A DNA stretch of 64,000 nucleotides from Oxalobacter aliiformigenes. Lineage in GTDB: Bacteria > Pseudomonadota > Gammaproteobacteria > Burkholderiales > Burkholderiaceae_D. The notes under the pieces are model-generated. The model worked only from the letters and a program-made list of their open reading frames with translations. It was not told where the DNA came from and did not search any database. The stretch covers positions 372,001-436,000 of the forward strand of contig NZ_CP098252.1 of NCBI RefSeq assembly GCF_027116575.1, given 5' to 3'. The position numbers and the translations under genes were made by a program. Numbering within the stretch: position 1 is the stretch's first letter; each line of letters starts with the position of its first letter. This document shows positions 47,986-55,293 of the stretch, piece by piece.

Positions 47986-48293
47986 TACAGATCAATGTGA
48001 CGATCATGGGACAATCCTATCGTCTGGCCTGCCATGAGGATGAGGAAAAGAAACTGAGGGAAGCGGTAGCCTATCTTGACGGCAAAATGTGTGCCATTCG
48101 GGATGCCGGGAAAATAAAAGGAAATGACAGGATTGCCGTTATGGCTTCGCTGGCGATTGCCGCGGAATTGTTGTCGACGAAATCTCCCAGCGGTCCGTTG
48201 TCCGAAATGACCATGTCGGAGATCAAACAGAAAATGGAGGCCATGAACAATGTGCTGGATCAGGCGCTCCTTCCACAGGAAGATCTTTTCTGA
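47982..48293 (+). CDS. zapA: cell division protein ZapA
   Basis: ZapA bundles FtsZ protofilaments at the Z-ring. The 103-residue product has the N-terminal beta-alpha domain INVTIMGQSYRLACHEDEEK, with the family's IxGxxYxxxxxxEE pattern, EAVAYLDGKMCAIRDAGK and GNDRIAVMASLAIAAELL, followed by a C-terminal coiled coil. Its start lies inside the stop of the ZapB-like gene. The 6S RNA gene follows about 60 bases downstream, a conserved neighbourhood. Confidence 0.95.
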   Translation: MIQINVTIMGQSYRLACHEDEEKKLREAVAYLDGKMCAIRDAGKIKGNDRIAVMASLAIAAELLSTKSPSGPLSEMTMSEIKQKMEAMNNVLDQALLPQEDLF

Positions 48294-48321
48294 CACGGTG
48301 CAAATTTTCAGGCCAAAGCAG

Positions 48322-48349
48322 TTGACAGAAGTTCTTATTCAGGTAGACT
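48322..48349 (+). promoter_or_regulatory. sigma-70-type promoter of 6S RNA
   Basis: A perfect -35 TTGACA (48322-48327) and a -10 TAGACT (48344-48349), with a 16-base spacer, stand just ahead of the predicted 6S RNA 5' end. It is the best-looking promoter in the window. Confidence 0.8.
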
Positions 48350-48355
48350 GAAAAT

Positions 48356-48531
48356 ACCCTGCGGTGTTCGTGATTGTCATATATTCTTTGAACCATTTCT
48401 GAGCACAGGTTGCGGAATTTTGTCGGGTGGGCGTGCGCGTCGCTCGTTCGATGAACCCGAAATCCGGCTTACCGTGACCACCTTGAACCTTTGGTTCAAG
48501 ATGCCGACATAGCGGCACAGGCGGGGCTCTC
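48356..48531 (+). ncRNA. ssrS: 6S RNA
   Basis: 6S RNA mimics an open promoter and binds the sigma-70 RNA polymerase holoenzyme, mainly in stationary phase. The region begins near CCCTGCGGTGTTCG and closes with GCGGCACAGGCGGGG. The 3' half carries the hallmark block ACCTTGAACC-TTT-GGTTCAAG, a hairpin nearly the same as in E. coli 6S RNA, followed by ATGCCGACATAGCGGC. The central part with GAGCACAGG and the G-rich arms fits the expected single bubble with two long arms. It lies right after zapA, as in many proteobacteria, with a strong promoter upstream and a terminator after it. Ends are estimated to within about ten bases. Confidence 0.9.
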
Positions 48532-48539
48532 GTTTCCGT

Positions 48540-48567
48540 CGGCTGCATATCCCGTGCGGCCGTTTTT
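48540..48567 (+). terminator. rho-independent terminator after 6S RNA
   Basis: CGGCTGCA (48540-48547) pairs with TGCGGCCG (48555-48562), eight pairs with one G-T wobble and a 7-base loop, followed by TTTTT. It stands between the 6S gene and the convergent ghrA stop. Confidence 0.85.
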
Positions 48568-48583
48568 CTGGCACAAGTCTCTT

Positions 48584-49519
48584 TTAATATCCCCTCTCCG
48601 GATTGACTTGCGAGGTGAGTTTTTCTCCTTTTTCCAAGGCATGGATGAAGTTGGCGACCTGTCTGACGGTTTCGTGACAGAACGTCAGTGCAGCGATGTG
48701 AGGGGTGATCGTGATACCGGCGTGATTCCAGAACGGATGGTCTGGCGGGAGTGGCTCCTGTCCTGTAACGTCCAGCGTCGCAGCGCGGATCAGACCGGTT
48801 CGCATCGCTTCCAGCAGATCGTTCTCGACAAGATGCTTGCCCCGTCCTGCATTGATCAGATAAGCGCCATGCCCAAGGTGGCGGAAGTTGTCCAGACAGA
48901 GTATGCCTTCCGTTTCGGCGGTCAGTGGCAAAACGCAGACCAGAATGCGGACATTATCCAGGAATGCCTGCATTTGTTGTTTGCCTGCGTAACAGGCGAT
49001 GCCGGGGATGTTTTTTATGTGGCGGCTCCAGCCACGGAGTGGAAAACCGAATGGCATGAGTGCCTTCGCCACAGCGGTCCCCATAATGCCCATGCCCATG
49101 ATGCCGATCGTGAAATCTTCCCGCTTGTACGGGGTCAGCATTTCCCATATACGGTTTCCGGCCTGTTTTTCGTATTCGTCAAAACGGCGATAGTAGCGAA
49201 GGACAGCATGAGTGACATATTCGGCCATCTGAATCGCCATTCCGGCATCTTCGAGTCTGAAGATAGGGACATTTATATCAATCGCATGGCTCATGGCCAG
49301 CAGGGAATCGACCCCGGCAGCGAGATTGAATATCGCTTTCAATCCGGTTCTGTTCTGGAACAATGATGCCGGCGGATTCCAGACCAGTGCGTAATCCGCC
49401 GGAGCATTGTCACCCGGTTGCCACAAACGGATCTCGGCCTCAGGCAGGGCCGTTTTCAGTGACGGCAGCCATTCAGCCGGATTTTCTCCTTCGTTATAGT
49501 ACAGAATGCGCATGGTCAT
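48584..49519 (-). CDS. ghrA: glyoxylate/hydroxypyruvate reductase A
   Basis: GhrA is a D-2-hydroxyacid dehydrogenase that reduces glyoxylate to glycolate and hydroxypyruvate to glycerate with NAD(P)H. The 311-residue product has the catalytic-domain start [25 protein letters not shown], the Rossmann loop [20 protein letters not shown], followed by GWSRHIK, where the Arg-Ser-Arg type pattern favours NADPH, the catalytic-Arg region [20 protein letters not shown], the catalytic Glu in [17 protein letters not shown], and the catalytic His in ITPHIAALT. Its first 26 bases overlap the end of bioB, so it is likely the last gene of the bio transcript. A glyoxylate role would be sensible in an oxalate user, but that is inference. 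Confidence 0.92.
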   Translation of the reverse strand: MTMRILYYNEGENPAEWLPSLKTALPEAEIRLWQPGDNAPADYALVWNPPASLFQNRTGLKAIFNLAAGVDSLLAMSHAIDINVPIFRLEDAGMAIQMAEYVTHAVLRYYRRFDEYEKQAGNRIWEMLTPYKREDFTIGIMGMGIMGTAVAKALMPFGFPLRGWSRHIKNIPGIACYAGKQQMQAFLDNVRILVCVLPLTAETEGILCLDNFRHLGHGAYLINAGRGKHLVENDLLEAMRTGLIRAATLDVTGQEPLPPDHPFWNHAGITITPHIAALTFCHETVRQVANFIHALEKGEKLTSQVNPERGY

Positions 49520-50546
49520 GTTCTTCTATGCCAGGCATTCTCGCCTTCACTTCAGTCGATTCGTGAGTTTTCAGTCCCAGTTTGGCCAGCAGGGCACGGT
49601 CTTCATTGGCTTCGGAATTATCCGTGGTAAGCAGTTTTTCGCCATAAAAAATCGAATTCGCACCGGCCAGGAAACACAGTGTCTGAATGGCTTCCCCCAG
49701 TTCGTGACGGCCCGCTGACATGCGGACTCTGGCTTCAGGCATGACGATTCTTGTCACGGCGATCGTTCTGACGAATTCGAGCGGATCAAGAGGTTTGACA
49801 TTGAACAGGGGGGTTCCCTCGATGGGAACAAGATGATTGATCGGTACGGCTTCCGGGTATGGATTCAGGTTGGCGAGCTGGGAAATCAGTTCGGCGCGTT
49901 GTTGCCGTGATTCACCCATTCCGATGATACCGCCACAACAGACCTTGATGCCCGCCTTGCGGACACGGCCGAGCGTATCCAGCCTGTCCTGATAGGTTCT
50001 TGTCGAAATAATGTTGGCGTAATGGCTCGGAGCCGTATCCAGATTGTGATTGTAATAATCGAGACCGGCTTCTTTCAGCTTTTGGGCCTGTTCTTCTTTC
50101 AGCATGCCGAGCGTCATGCAGGTTTCAAGTCCAAGTGCCTTGACCGCCCGGACGATTTTGAGATATTTCTCGAAGTCACGGTCGTTGGGTGAACGACCGG
50201 AGGCTCCCATGCAGAATCGTGTGGCGCCGTTGTCTTTTGCTTTTTGTGCGGCGGCGAGAACGGTTTCCAGATCAAGCATTTTGCTGGGCGTGACATCCGT
50301 GTGGTGGTGTATGGATTGGGAACAGTATCCGCAATCTTCCGTGCATGCACCTGTTTTCAGGGATATCAGTGTGGCCAGTTCAACATCGCCGTCCGGAAAA
50401 TGGGCACGATGGATTTCCTGGGCGCGGAACATCAGTTCGTGAAAAGGAAGATCGTAAAGAGCGAGAATATCTTTCACGGGCCATGTCTCGGGTTCTGGAA
50501 TAGCGGTTGTTTCTGTACGGCGGTAAAAAGTAATGGGTTGTGACAT
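49494..50546 (-). CDS. bioB: biotin synthase
   Basis: BioB is a radical-SAM enzyme that inserts sulfur into dethiobiotin. The 350-residue product has the [4Fe-4S] motif CTEDCGYC (C68, C72, C75) and further family motifs: [47 protein letters not shown] with the [2Fe-2S] region Cys nearby, [12 protein letters not shown], and [14 protein letters not shown], ending in [24 protein letters not shown]. The C-terminal tail of about 20 residues, with several His, overlaps the ghrA start. It lies 26 bases downstream of bioD in the order bioA-bioD-bioB. Confidence 0.97.
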   Translation of the reverse strand: MSQPITFYRRTETTAIPEPETWPVKDILALYDLPFHELMFRAQEIHRAHFPDGDVELATLISLKTGACTEDCGYCSQSIHHHTDVTPSKMLDLETVLAAAQKAKDNGATRFCMGASGRSPNDRDFEKYLKIVRAVKALGLETCMTLGMLKEEQAQKLKEAGLDYYNHNLDTAPSHYANIISTRTYQDRLDTLGRVRKAGIKVCCGGIIGMGESRQQRAELISQLANLNPYPEAVPINHLVPIEGTPLFNVKPLDPLEFVRTIAVTRIVMPEARVRMSAGRHELGEAIQTLCFLAGANSIFYGEKLLTTDNSEANEDRALLAKLGLKTHESTEVKARMPGIEEHDHAHSVL

Positions 50547-50572
50547 GAAGTTGATCTTTCAATACATCGGTT

Positions 50573-51259
50573 TTATAACGGCCAGTCTGGCAGGTTGTTC
50601 AGGCTCAGATAAGCGTCTGTTTGTGAAAATGATTCAAGATAGGGAACTGTTCCCAGTCTCGGGGCATTCAGCCATGACTCGAGTGTCCGGATGTTTTCAT
50701 CTGCGAAAGGCATTCTGGGGTCCGTCCGGTTGGCTATCCACCCGGCCAGTTTCAGGCCTCTGGCATGAATGGCCTCGACAGTCAGCAAGGCATGATTGAT
50801 GCAGCCGAGTTTAAGACCGACAACCATAATGACAGGAAGATTCAATTGTACAGCGAGATCGGCACTTGAAGTATTCTCGGTAAAGGGAACACAAAAACCT
50901 CCGACGCCCTCGACGATAACGGCATCGGCCTGATGGCTGATTTCGCGGTAGCAGGACAGAATGTGCTGAAGGTCGATAACACGTTTGTCCAGCGCGGCAG
51001 ACAAATTGGGGGCGATCGGCGTATTCAGGAGAAAGGGAGCGACAAGTGAAACGGGCAGATCCATGTTGGATGCTTTCATCAAGGCATCCACATCGTCGTT
51101 ATGCCATATTCCGTCAAGCTGTGTCGCTCCTGCCGCGACAGGTTTCATGGCAGCGACCTTCAATCCCTTTTTGGCCAAATTCCGGACAAGTGCGCAGGAC
51201 AGGGTTGTTTTTCCGATTTCCGTATCGGTGCCTGTAACGAAATAGGCTATCGGATTCAT
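50573..51259 (-). CDS. bioD: dethiobiotin synthetase
   Basis: BioD closes the ureido ring of dethiobiotin from diaminopelargonate, CO2 and ATP. The 228-residue product has the P-loop YFVTGTDTEIGKTTLSCALV, AAMKPVAAG with the substrate-binding Lys, VIVEGVGGFCVPF, and VVGLKLGCINHALLTVEAI, all typical. The ATG overlaps the bioA stop (ATGA), so translation is probably coupled. Confidence 0.96.
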   Translation of the reverse strand: MNPIAYFVTGTDTEIGKTTLSCALVRNLAKKGLKVAAMKPVAAGATQLDGIWHNDDVDALMKASNMDLPVSLVAPFLLNTPIAPNLSAALDKRVIDLQHILSCYREISHQADAVIVEGVGGFCVPFTENTSSADLAVQLNLPVIMVVGLKLGCINHALLTVEAIHARGLKLAGWIANRTDPRMPFADENIRTLESWLNAPRLGTVPYLESFSQTDAYLSLNNLPDWPL

Positions 51260-52617
51260 GCCTGTATGACCTCGTTGAATACGGTGATCGTTTTTTCGGT
51301 CAGCTGTTCGATGTCGGTATCATTCAGAATATATGGTGGCATCAGATAAACCGTATTGCCGATCGGACGCATCAGCAATTCGTGTTTGAGCGCTGTTTCA
51401 AAGAAACGTCGTGGAAAGGTGGCCTGTTTTTCCGGTGTCATCACGGCATCGAATGCCCAGATCATGCCGCGATTGCGGAAGTGCCGGACACAAGAATGCT
51501 GTTTCAGCGATTCGAGCGCAAGGTTTATCTTGCCGGAAATGATCCGGTTCTGGTTGATAACGTCGTGGAGCCGGAAAAGCTCGAGGCTTGCCAGTGCCGC
51601 GCGACAGGCAAGCGGATTGCCGGTATAGGAATGGGAATGGAGAAAACCGCGCGCGATGTCCGTATCATAAAAGGCACTGTATATCCTGTCTGTCGTCATG
51701 ACGAGAGATAATGGCAGATAACCTGCAGTGATGCCTTTGGACAGGCACAGCATATCCGGCCAGATGCCAGCCTGTTCACAGGCGAAAAAAGATCCCGTCC
51801 TGCCGAATCCGACCGCAATCTCGTCGGCGATCAGGTGAACCTTGTAACGGTCGCACAATTCACGGATACGTTTCAGATATTCCGGTGAATACATGACGAA
51901 TCCTGCAGCGCATTGAACGAGTGGTTCGACAATGATCGCGGCGATCCGGTCCGCTTTTTCCTGCAATAATGCCTCCAGCCGATTTGCCGCCTGCATGGCA
52001 ATGTCATTGGCAGACTGCCCTTCTTTCGCCTTTCTGCCGTCCGGTGATTCGACCGTGTGCGAATTCCGGATCAACGGGGCATACGAATCCTTGAAAAGAG
52101 TGACATCCGTAACGGACAAGGCACCGATCGTTTCGCCATGATAACTGTTTTCCAGGCAAACGAATTCCTGTTTTTCCGGCACTCCGCAGTTTTTCCAGTA
52201 ATGAAAGCTCATTTTGAGCGCGATTTCGACAGCGGATGCGCCATCCGACGCATAGAAGCAATGGCCCAGTGCATGACCGGTCAAGGCAGACAGTTTTTCA
52301 GAAAGCTCGACGACCGGTTCATGTGTACAACCGGCCAGCATGGCGTGTTCGAGCGTATCGAGCTGATCTTTTACCGCTTTGCTGATAAAAGGATTTCCAT
52401 GTCCAAACAAATTGGTCCACCAGGAACTGATCGCATCCAGATAACGGTTGCCGTCCTGGTCGTAAAGCCAGATACCCTTGCCGCTTTTCAACGCGATGAG
52501 CGGAAGCGTTTCATGATGTTGCATCTGGGTACATGGATGCCAGACGGTTCTCAGGCTTCGCTCAATCCAGCCGGAGGATCGGGAATGCAAATGTTTCACT
52601 TGAAGTTTGTTTGTCAT
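51256..52617 (-). CDS. bioA: adenosylmethionine-8-amino-7-oxononanoate aminotransferase
   Basis: BioA is a PLP fold-type I aminotransferase that makes diaminopelargonate, using S-adenosylmethionine as amino donor. The 453-residue product shows VWHPCTQMQHHE and ISSWWTNLFGHGNP, the BioA-specific start, FYASDGASAVEIALKMSFHYW, ENSYHGETIGALSVTD, LIADEIAVGFGRTGSFFAC, and the PLP-lysine motif LCLSKGITAGYLPLS. A bioF gene, which would provide its substrate, is not among the neighbours here. It starts six bases after the ychJ-like gene. Confidence 0.96.
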   Translation of the reverse strand: MTNKLQVKHLHSRSSGWIERSLRTVWHPCTQMQHHETLPLIALKSGKGIWLYDQDGNRYLDAISSWWTNLFGHGNPFISKAVKDQLDTLEHAMLAGCTHEPVVELSEKLSALTGHALGHCFYASDGASAVEIALKMSFHYWKNCGVPEKQEFVCLENSYHGETIGALSVTDVTLFKDSYAPLIRNSHTVESPDGRKAKEGQSANDIAMQAANRLEALLQEKADRIAAIIVEPLVQCAAGFVMYSPEYLKRIRELCDRYKVHLIADEIAVGFGRTGSFFACEQAGIWPDMLCLSKGITAGYLPLSLVMTTDRIYSAFYDTDIARGFLHSHSYTGNPLACRAALASLELFRLHDVINQNRIISGKINLALESLKQHSCVRHFRNRGMIWAFDAVMTPEKQATFPRRFFETALKHELLMRPIGNTVYLMPPYILNDTDIEQLTEKTITVFNEVIQA

Positions 52618-52623
52618 GTAGGG

Positions 52624-53019
52624 TTAAAAAAAAGTACCGTCGAAATAGTACCATTGTTCATTCTTTTTTATGAAACGGCTGATTTCATGCAGTTTCTGCA
52701 TGCGTCCGTTTTGCTTATAGCTGGCAATGAATTCGACGACAGCCCTGTTTTCATGTTCCTGGTGCCGGATGATTTTCAGACCCAACCATTTGACCGGTGA
52801 ATTTTTTTCGATGATGGTACCGGATGGGCGGTTTTCATTGACCCACGTTTCACGGAGATAGGGTTCATTTTCCGTGACATAGGCACTGTAACGGGAACGC
52901 ATGAGCGACAGGGCGTCTTTTGCCGTGGCGTCACCCGTCAGATAGGGTTTGCAGCAATCTTCGAACGACGGATTGCCACATGGGCATCCCGTCTGAACGA
53001 AGTCTCTCTTTTTTGACAT
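52624..53019 (-). CDS. YchJ-like protein (UPF0225, SEC-C motif)
   Basis: A 131-residue protein of the YchJ/UPF0225 family. The N-terminus contains the SEC-C zinc motif CPCGNPSFEDCC, followed by KPYLTGDATAKDALSLMRSRYSAYV, and a second, NTF2-like part with VEFIASYKQNGRMQKLHEISRF and the C-terminal WYYFDGTFF. Family members of E. coli have one SEC-C motif at each end; here only the N-terminal one is seen. The function of the family is unknown. It sits between dadA and bioA with six bases on each side, clearly part of the same transcript, but a link to biotin is not implied by sequence. Confidence 0.82.
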   Translation of the reverse strand: MSKKRDFVQTGCPCGNPSFEDCCKPYLTGDATAKDALSLMRSRYSAYVTENEPYLRETWVNENRPSGTIIEKNSPVKWLGLKIIRHQEHENRAVVEFIASYKQNGRMQKLHEISRFIKKNEQWYYFDGTFF

Positions 53020-53025
53020 GTCGGT

Positions 53026-54297
53026 TTATCTTATTCCGCAAAATTCGAAATCGACTTCCGGCTGTTTGCCCGAAACGATATCTGCAATCGCACGACCGGA
53101 ACCGCATCCCATTGTCCATCCCAGTGTGCCGTGTCCGGTATTCAGGAAAAGGTTGCCGTATTTCGTTTTTCCAATATAAGGAATATTGGAAGGCGTCATC
53201 GGACGCAGACCGGTCCAGAAATGGGGCTGGTCGTAATCGCAGGCGTCGGGGAACAGTTCCGAAGTACGGCGGATCAATGCCTGGCAGCGTGCCTCGTTGA
53301 GCTGGCGACCATAACTGTTCATTTCTGCCGTCCCGCCGACACGCAGGCGGTTGCCCAACCGCGAAAAGACGAGTTTGTAGCCGGCATCGATCAATGAAAC
53401 GTACGGTGCCTTGTCCGGATCCTTGACAGGAAAGGTCGCGGAATATCCCTTGGCCGGATAGATCATCAGGTGAATATCGAGCGGTTTTAGAAACGGTGCG
53501 GAAAAACTGCCCAGCGAGATGACGAACGCATCCGCCTTGAGAACCTCGAATTCTCCCGTTGGCGTAATCGTTTCCACCGCGGCAATCCGGCATGCCGGGC
53601 CGCTTCCTTCTGTCAGAAGCCGGGTGGCGGTCGTGTTGAAGCGAAAATCGACTCCTTGCTCCTTGGCTTTTTCTGACAGGGCGATCGTAAACTCACGGGA
53701 ATCGCCATGTTCATCGTCAGGAGTAAAATCGCCGCCGACCAGTTTGTCCCTGACTGGCGAGAGAGCCGGTTCAATCTGGATGACTTCGTCCGGCGTGATC
53801 GTATTTCGCGGACACCCCAGCGACGTCATCAGTTTCGCCCCTGCCTTGGAAGATTCATAATCGGCCTTGTCGGTGTAAAAGTGCATGATGCCGCGACTCA
53901 GATGGGTATATTCGATACCGGCTTCTTCCCGCAGTGCCCGTAGCGTTCTCTTGCTGAAATCGGACATGGCGACACATTGCCGTGTATTGTGTGCGGTCCG
54001 TTTGGGAGTACATTCGAGCAGAAAACGTGCTCCCCATTCCCATTGGAGCTGTTCTGCACGGAAACGGTAGAGCAGAGGTGCATCATCCTTGCCAAGCCAT
54101 TTCAGGATTTTCGATGGCGCGGACGGGTTGGCCCAGGGTTCGGAATGGGATACGGAAATCTGGGAACCGTTCCCGAATGTTGTTTCCTGTGCCGCTCCCG
54201 GACGGCGCTCGATGACAGTGACATCATGTCCTGCCTGACGCAGAAACCAGGCAGCTGCCGTACCCGTTATACCTGATCCTAATACGATGACTTTCAC
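53026..54297 (-). CDS. dadA: D-amino acid dehydrogenase, small subunit type
   Basis: DadA is a membrane-associated FAD enzyme that oxidises D-amino acids, mainly D-alanine, and passes electrons to the respiratory chain. The 423-residue product begins with the FAD-binding MKVIVLGSGITGTAAAWFL and VTVIERRPGAAQETTFGNGSQ, and has SEPWANPSAPSKILKWLGKDDAPLLYRFR, typical of DadA, and the C-terminal WTGLRPMTPSNIPYIGKTKY and LFLNTGHGTLGWTMGCGSGR. No alanine racemase follows. The gene lies six bases from ychJ and 15 bases after the unknown gene at 54313. A related oxidase acting on glycine (ThiO) is unlikely given the DadA-specific segments. Confidence 0.93.
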   Translation of the reverse strand: MKVIVLGSGITGTAAAWFLRQAGHDVTVIERRPGAAQETTFGNGSQISVSHSEPWANPSAPSKILKWLGKDDAPLLYRFRAEQLQWEWGARFLLECTPKRTAHNTRQCVAMSDFSKRTLRALREEAGIEYTHLSRGIMHFYTDKADYESSKAGAKLMTSLGCPRNTITPDEVIQIEPALSPVRDKLVGGDFTPDDEHGDSREFTIALSEKAKEQGVDFRFNTTATRLLTEGSGPACRIAAVETITPTGEFEVLKADAFVISLGSFSAPFLKPLDIHLMIYPAKGYSATFPVKDPDKAPYVSLIDAGYKLVFSRLGNRLRVGGTAEMNSYGRQLNEARCQALIRRTSELFPDACDYDQPHFWTGLRPMTPSNIPYIGKTKYGNLFLNTGHGTLGWTMGCGSGRAIADIVSGKQPEVDFEFCGIR

Positions 54298-54312
54298 AAT
54301 TTGCCTCTTCGT

Positions 54313-54774
54313 TTATCTGTTTGGAACCCGATCAGTGCCGGTCCCGTTTTTTCCCGTTATTTTAAGATGATTGCTTTCGGAAAAAAATTCTTTTTGTCTC
54401 AGTCTGTGAAGTTCATCTGTAACGGTGTGTGTCACAACGACGTCCAGTGTACTTTGCAGATCTTTTTTGATTTCGGAAACCAGAGCGCCAGTCATATTCT
54501 GGATACTGGCAGCCAGATTCTGCTGGATGATTTCCTCAAGGACGAACTGGATGCGTTCCTCGACCCGTTGCAGAATTCTTTCCGACAGGCGTTGTTCGAG
54601 CTCGTTCCAGGCTTTTTCGTTTTGCGTCGCGTCAGCCAGATCGGGAAGTGTCGGCAGAATTTCCGTCAGTACGGGATAATTATCCGTTTCATCAGGATTT
54701 ATGCCGGTGTCCTGATTTTCATGGACGCGTTTTTCCGCGTTGTTTTCAAAACTGATTCGGGATGTATTATTCAT
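54313..54774 (-). CDS. uncharacterised acidic coiled-coil protein, DUF2486-like
   Basis: A 153-residue protein of unknown function that I only weakly recognise. The first 60 residues are polar and acidic, probably disordered, with TDNYPVLTEILPTLPDL. Residues 55-125 are helical: LEQRLSERILQRVEERIQFV, LEEIIQQNLAASIQNMTGAL and SEIKKDLQSTLDVVVTHTV. The small gene after holC in Burkholderiales has this build and is assigned to DUF2486, which is why I use the label. Its ATG shares one base with the holC stop (TAATG), so translation is coupled. A role in DNA polymerase is not implied. Confidence 0.65.
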   Translation of the reverse strand: MNNTSRISFENNAEKRVHENQDTGINPDETDNYPVLTEILPTLPDLADATQNEKAWNELEQRLSERILQRVEERIQFVLEEIIQQNLAASIQNMTGALVSEIKKDLQSTLDVVVTHTVTDELHRLRQKEFFSESNHLKITGKNGTGTDRVPNR

Positions 54775-55199
54775 TATTTGGCAATTTCGTGATGTAGCGT
54801 ATATCCGCGTTCCCTGTAATGGACATATCGCTGGCGTCCGGCACTGGTATCAGTCGGGTCGGTGGAAACCAGTTCTATGAGGCGTTCGAATCGTGCGTAG
54901 CATTCCGGTATGGTTTGCGAAAGATTGACCAGAATGTCGTAGTGCGGCATTTCGCCACGATCGTCCGGTGTCAGAATGACCGGTGAACGAAAAGCCTGGC
55001 GGTCGCCTATCATGGCATGAGGCAGGAAGTCCGAATCCGAAAATGTCCAGAGTGCCTCATCAAGCCTGTTTAGCAGATTTCTGTCCGTAGACAGCAGTAC
55101 GATCCTGCTCCCGGGCGCATTGGCAAATGCTTTCCGTACCCAGCGGCAGGTATAGTTGATCTTGTCTGCAATGTGAGTACGGAATTCTATTTTGGTCAT
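54774..55199 (-). CDS. holC: DNA polymerase III subunit chi
   Basis: Chi is the clamp-loader accessory subunit that binds single-strand-binding protein. The 141-residue product has the usual family features: a start KIEFRTHIADKINYTCRWVR, RIVLLSTDRNLLNRLDEALW and a C-terminal FERLIELVSTDPTDTSAGRQRY, in which a conserved DPTDxxAGRxR(W/Y) motif is evident, followed by YRERGYTLHHEIAK. The ATG at 55199 gives the family N-terminus; a 12-residue extension from 55235 has no support. It follows prlC across a strong hairpin and is the first gene of the run to ghrA. Confidence 0.9.
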   Translation of the reverse strand: MTKIEFRTHIADKINYTCRWVRKAFANAPGSRIVLLSTDRNLLNRLDEALWTFSDSDFLPHAMIGDRQAFRSPVILTPDDRGEMPHYDILVNLSQTIPECYARFERLIELVSTDPTDTSAGRQRYVHYRERGYTLHHEIAK

Positions 55200-55233
55200 G
55201 GAAAATACCGGCCTGAAAAAGGAAAAACGCATC

Positions 55234-55262
55234 AATTGACCCGGAAGTCTACCGGGTCAATT
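55234..55262 (-). terminator. hairpin after prlC (probable terminator)
   Basis: AATTGACCCGG (55234-55244) and CCGGGTCAATT (55252-55262) form a perfect 11-bp stem with a 7-base loop. Outside it, ACGC and GCGT with A- and T-runs extend the symmetry, so on the minus strand a TTTTT follows after a few bases. It lies 31 bases after the prlC stop. Confidence 0.65.
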
Positions 55263-55293
55263 ATGAAGCGTTTTCACTGGATAAGTAAAGATG

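Noticed and set aside
48377..48574. Minus-strand ORFs over 6S RNA
   Set aside because: They overlap a clear structural RNA with its own promoter and terminator and show no protein family features.
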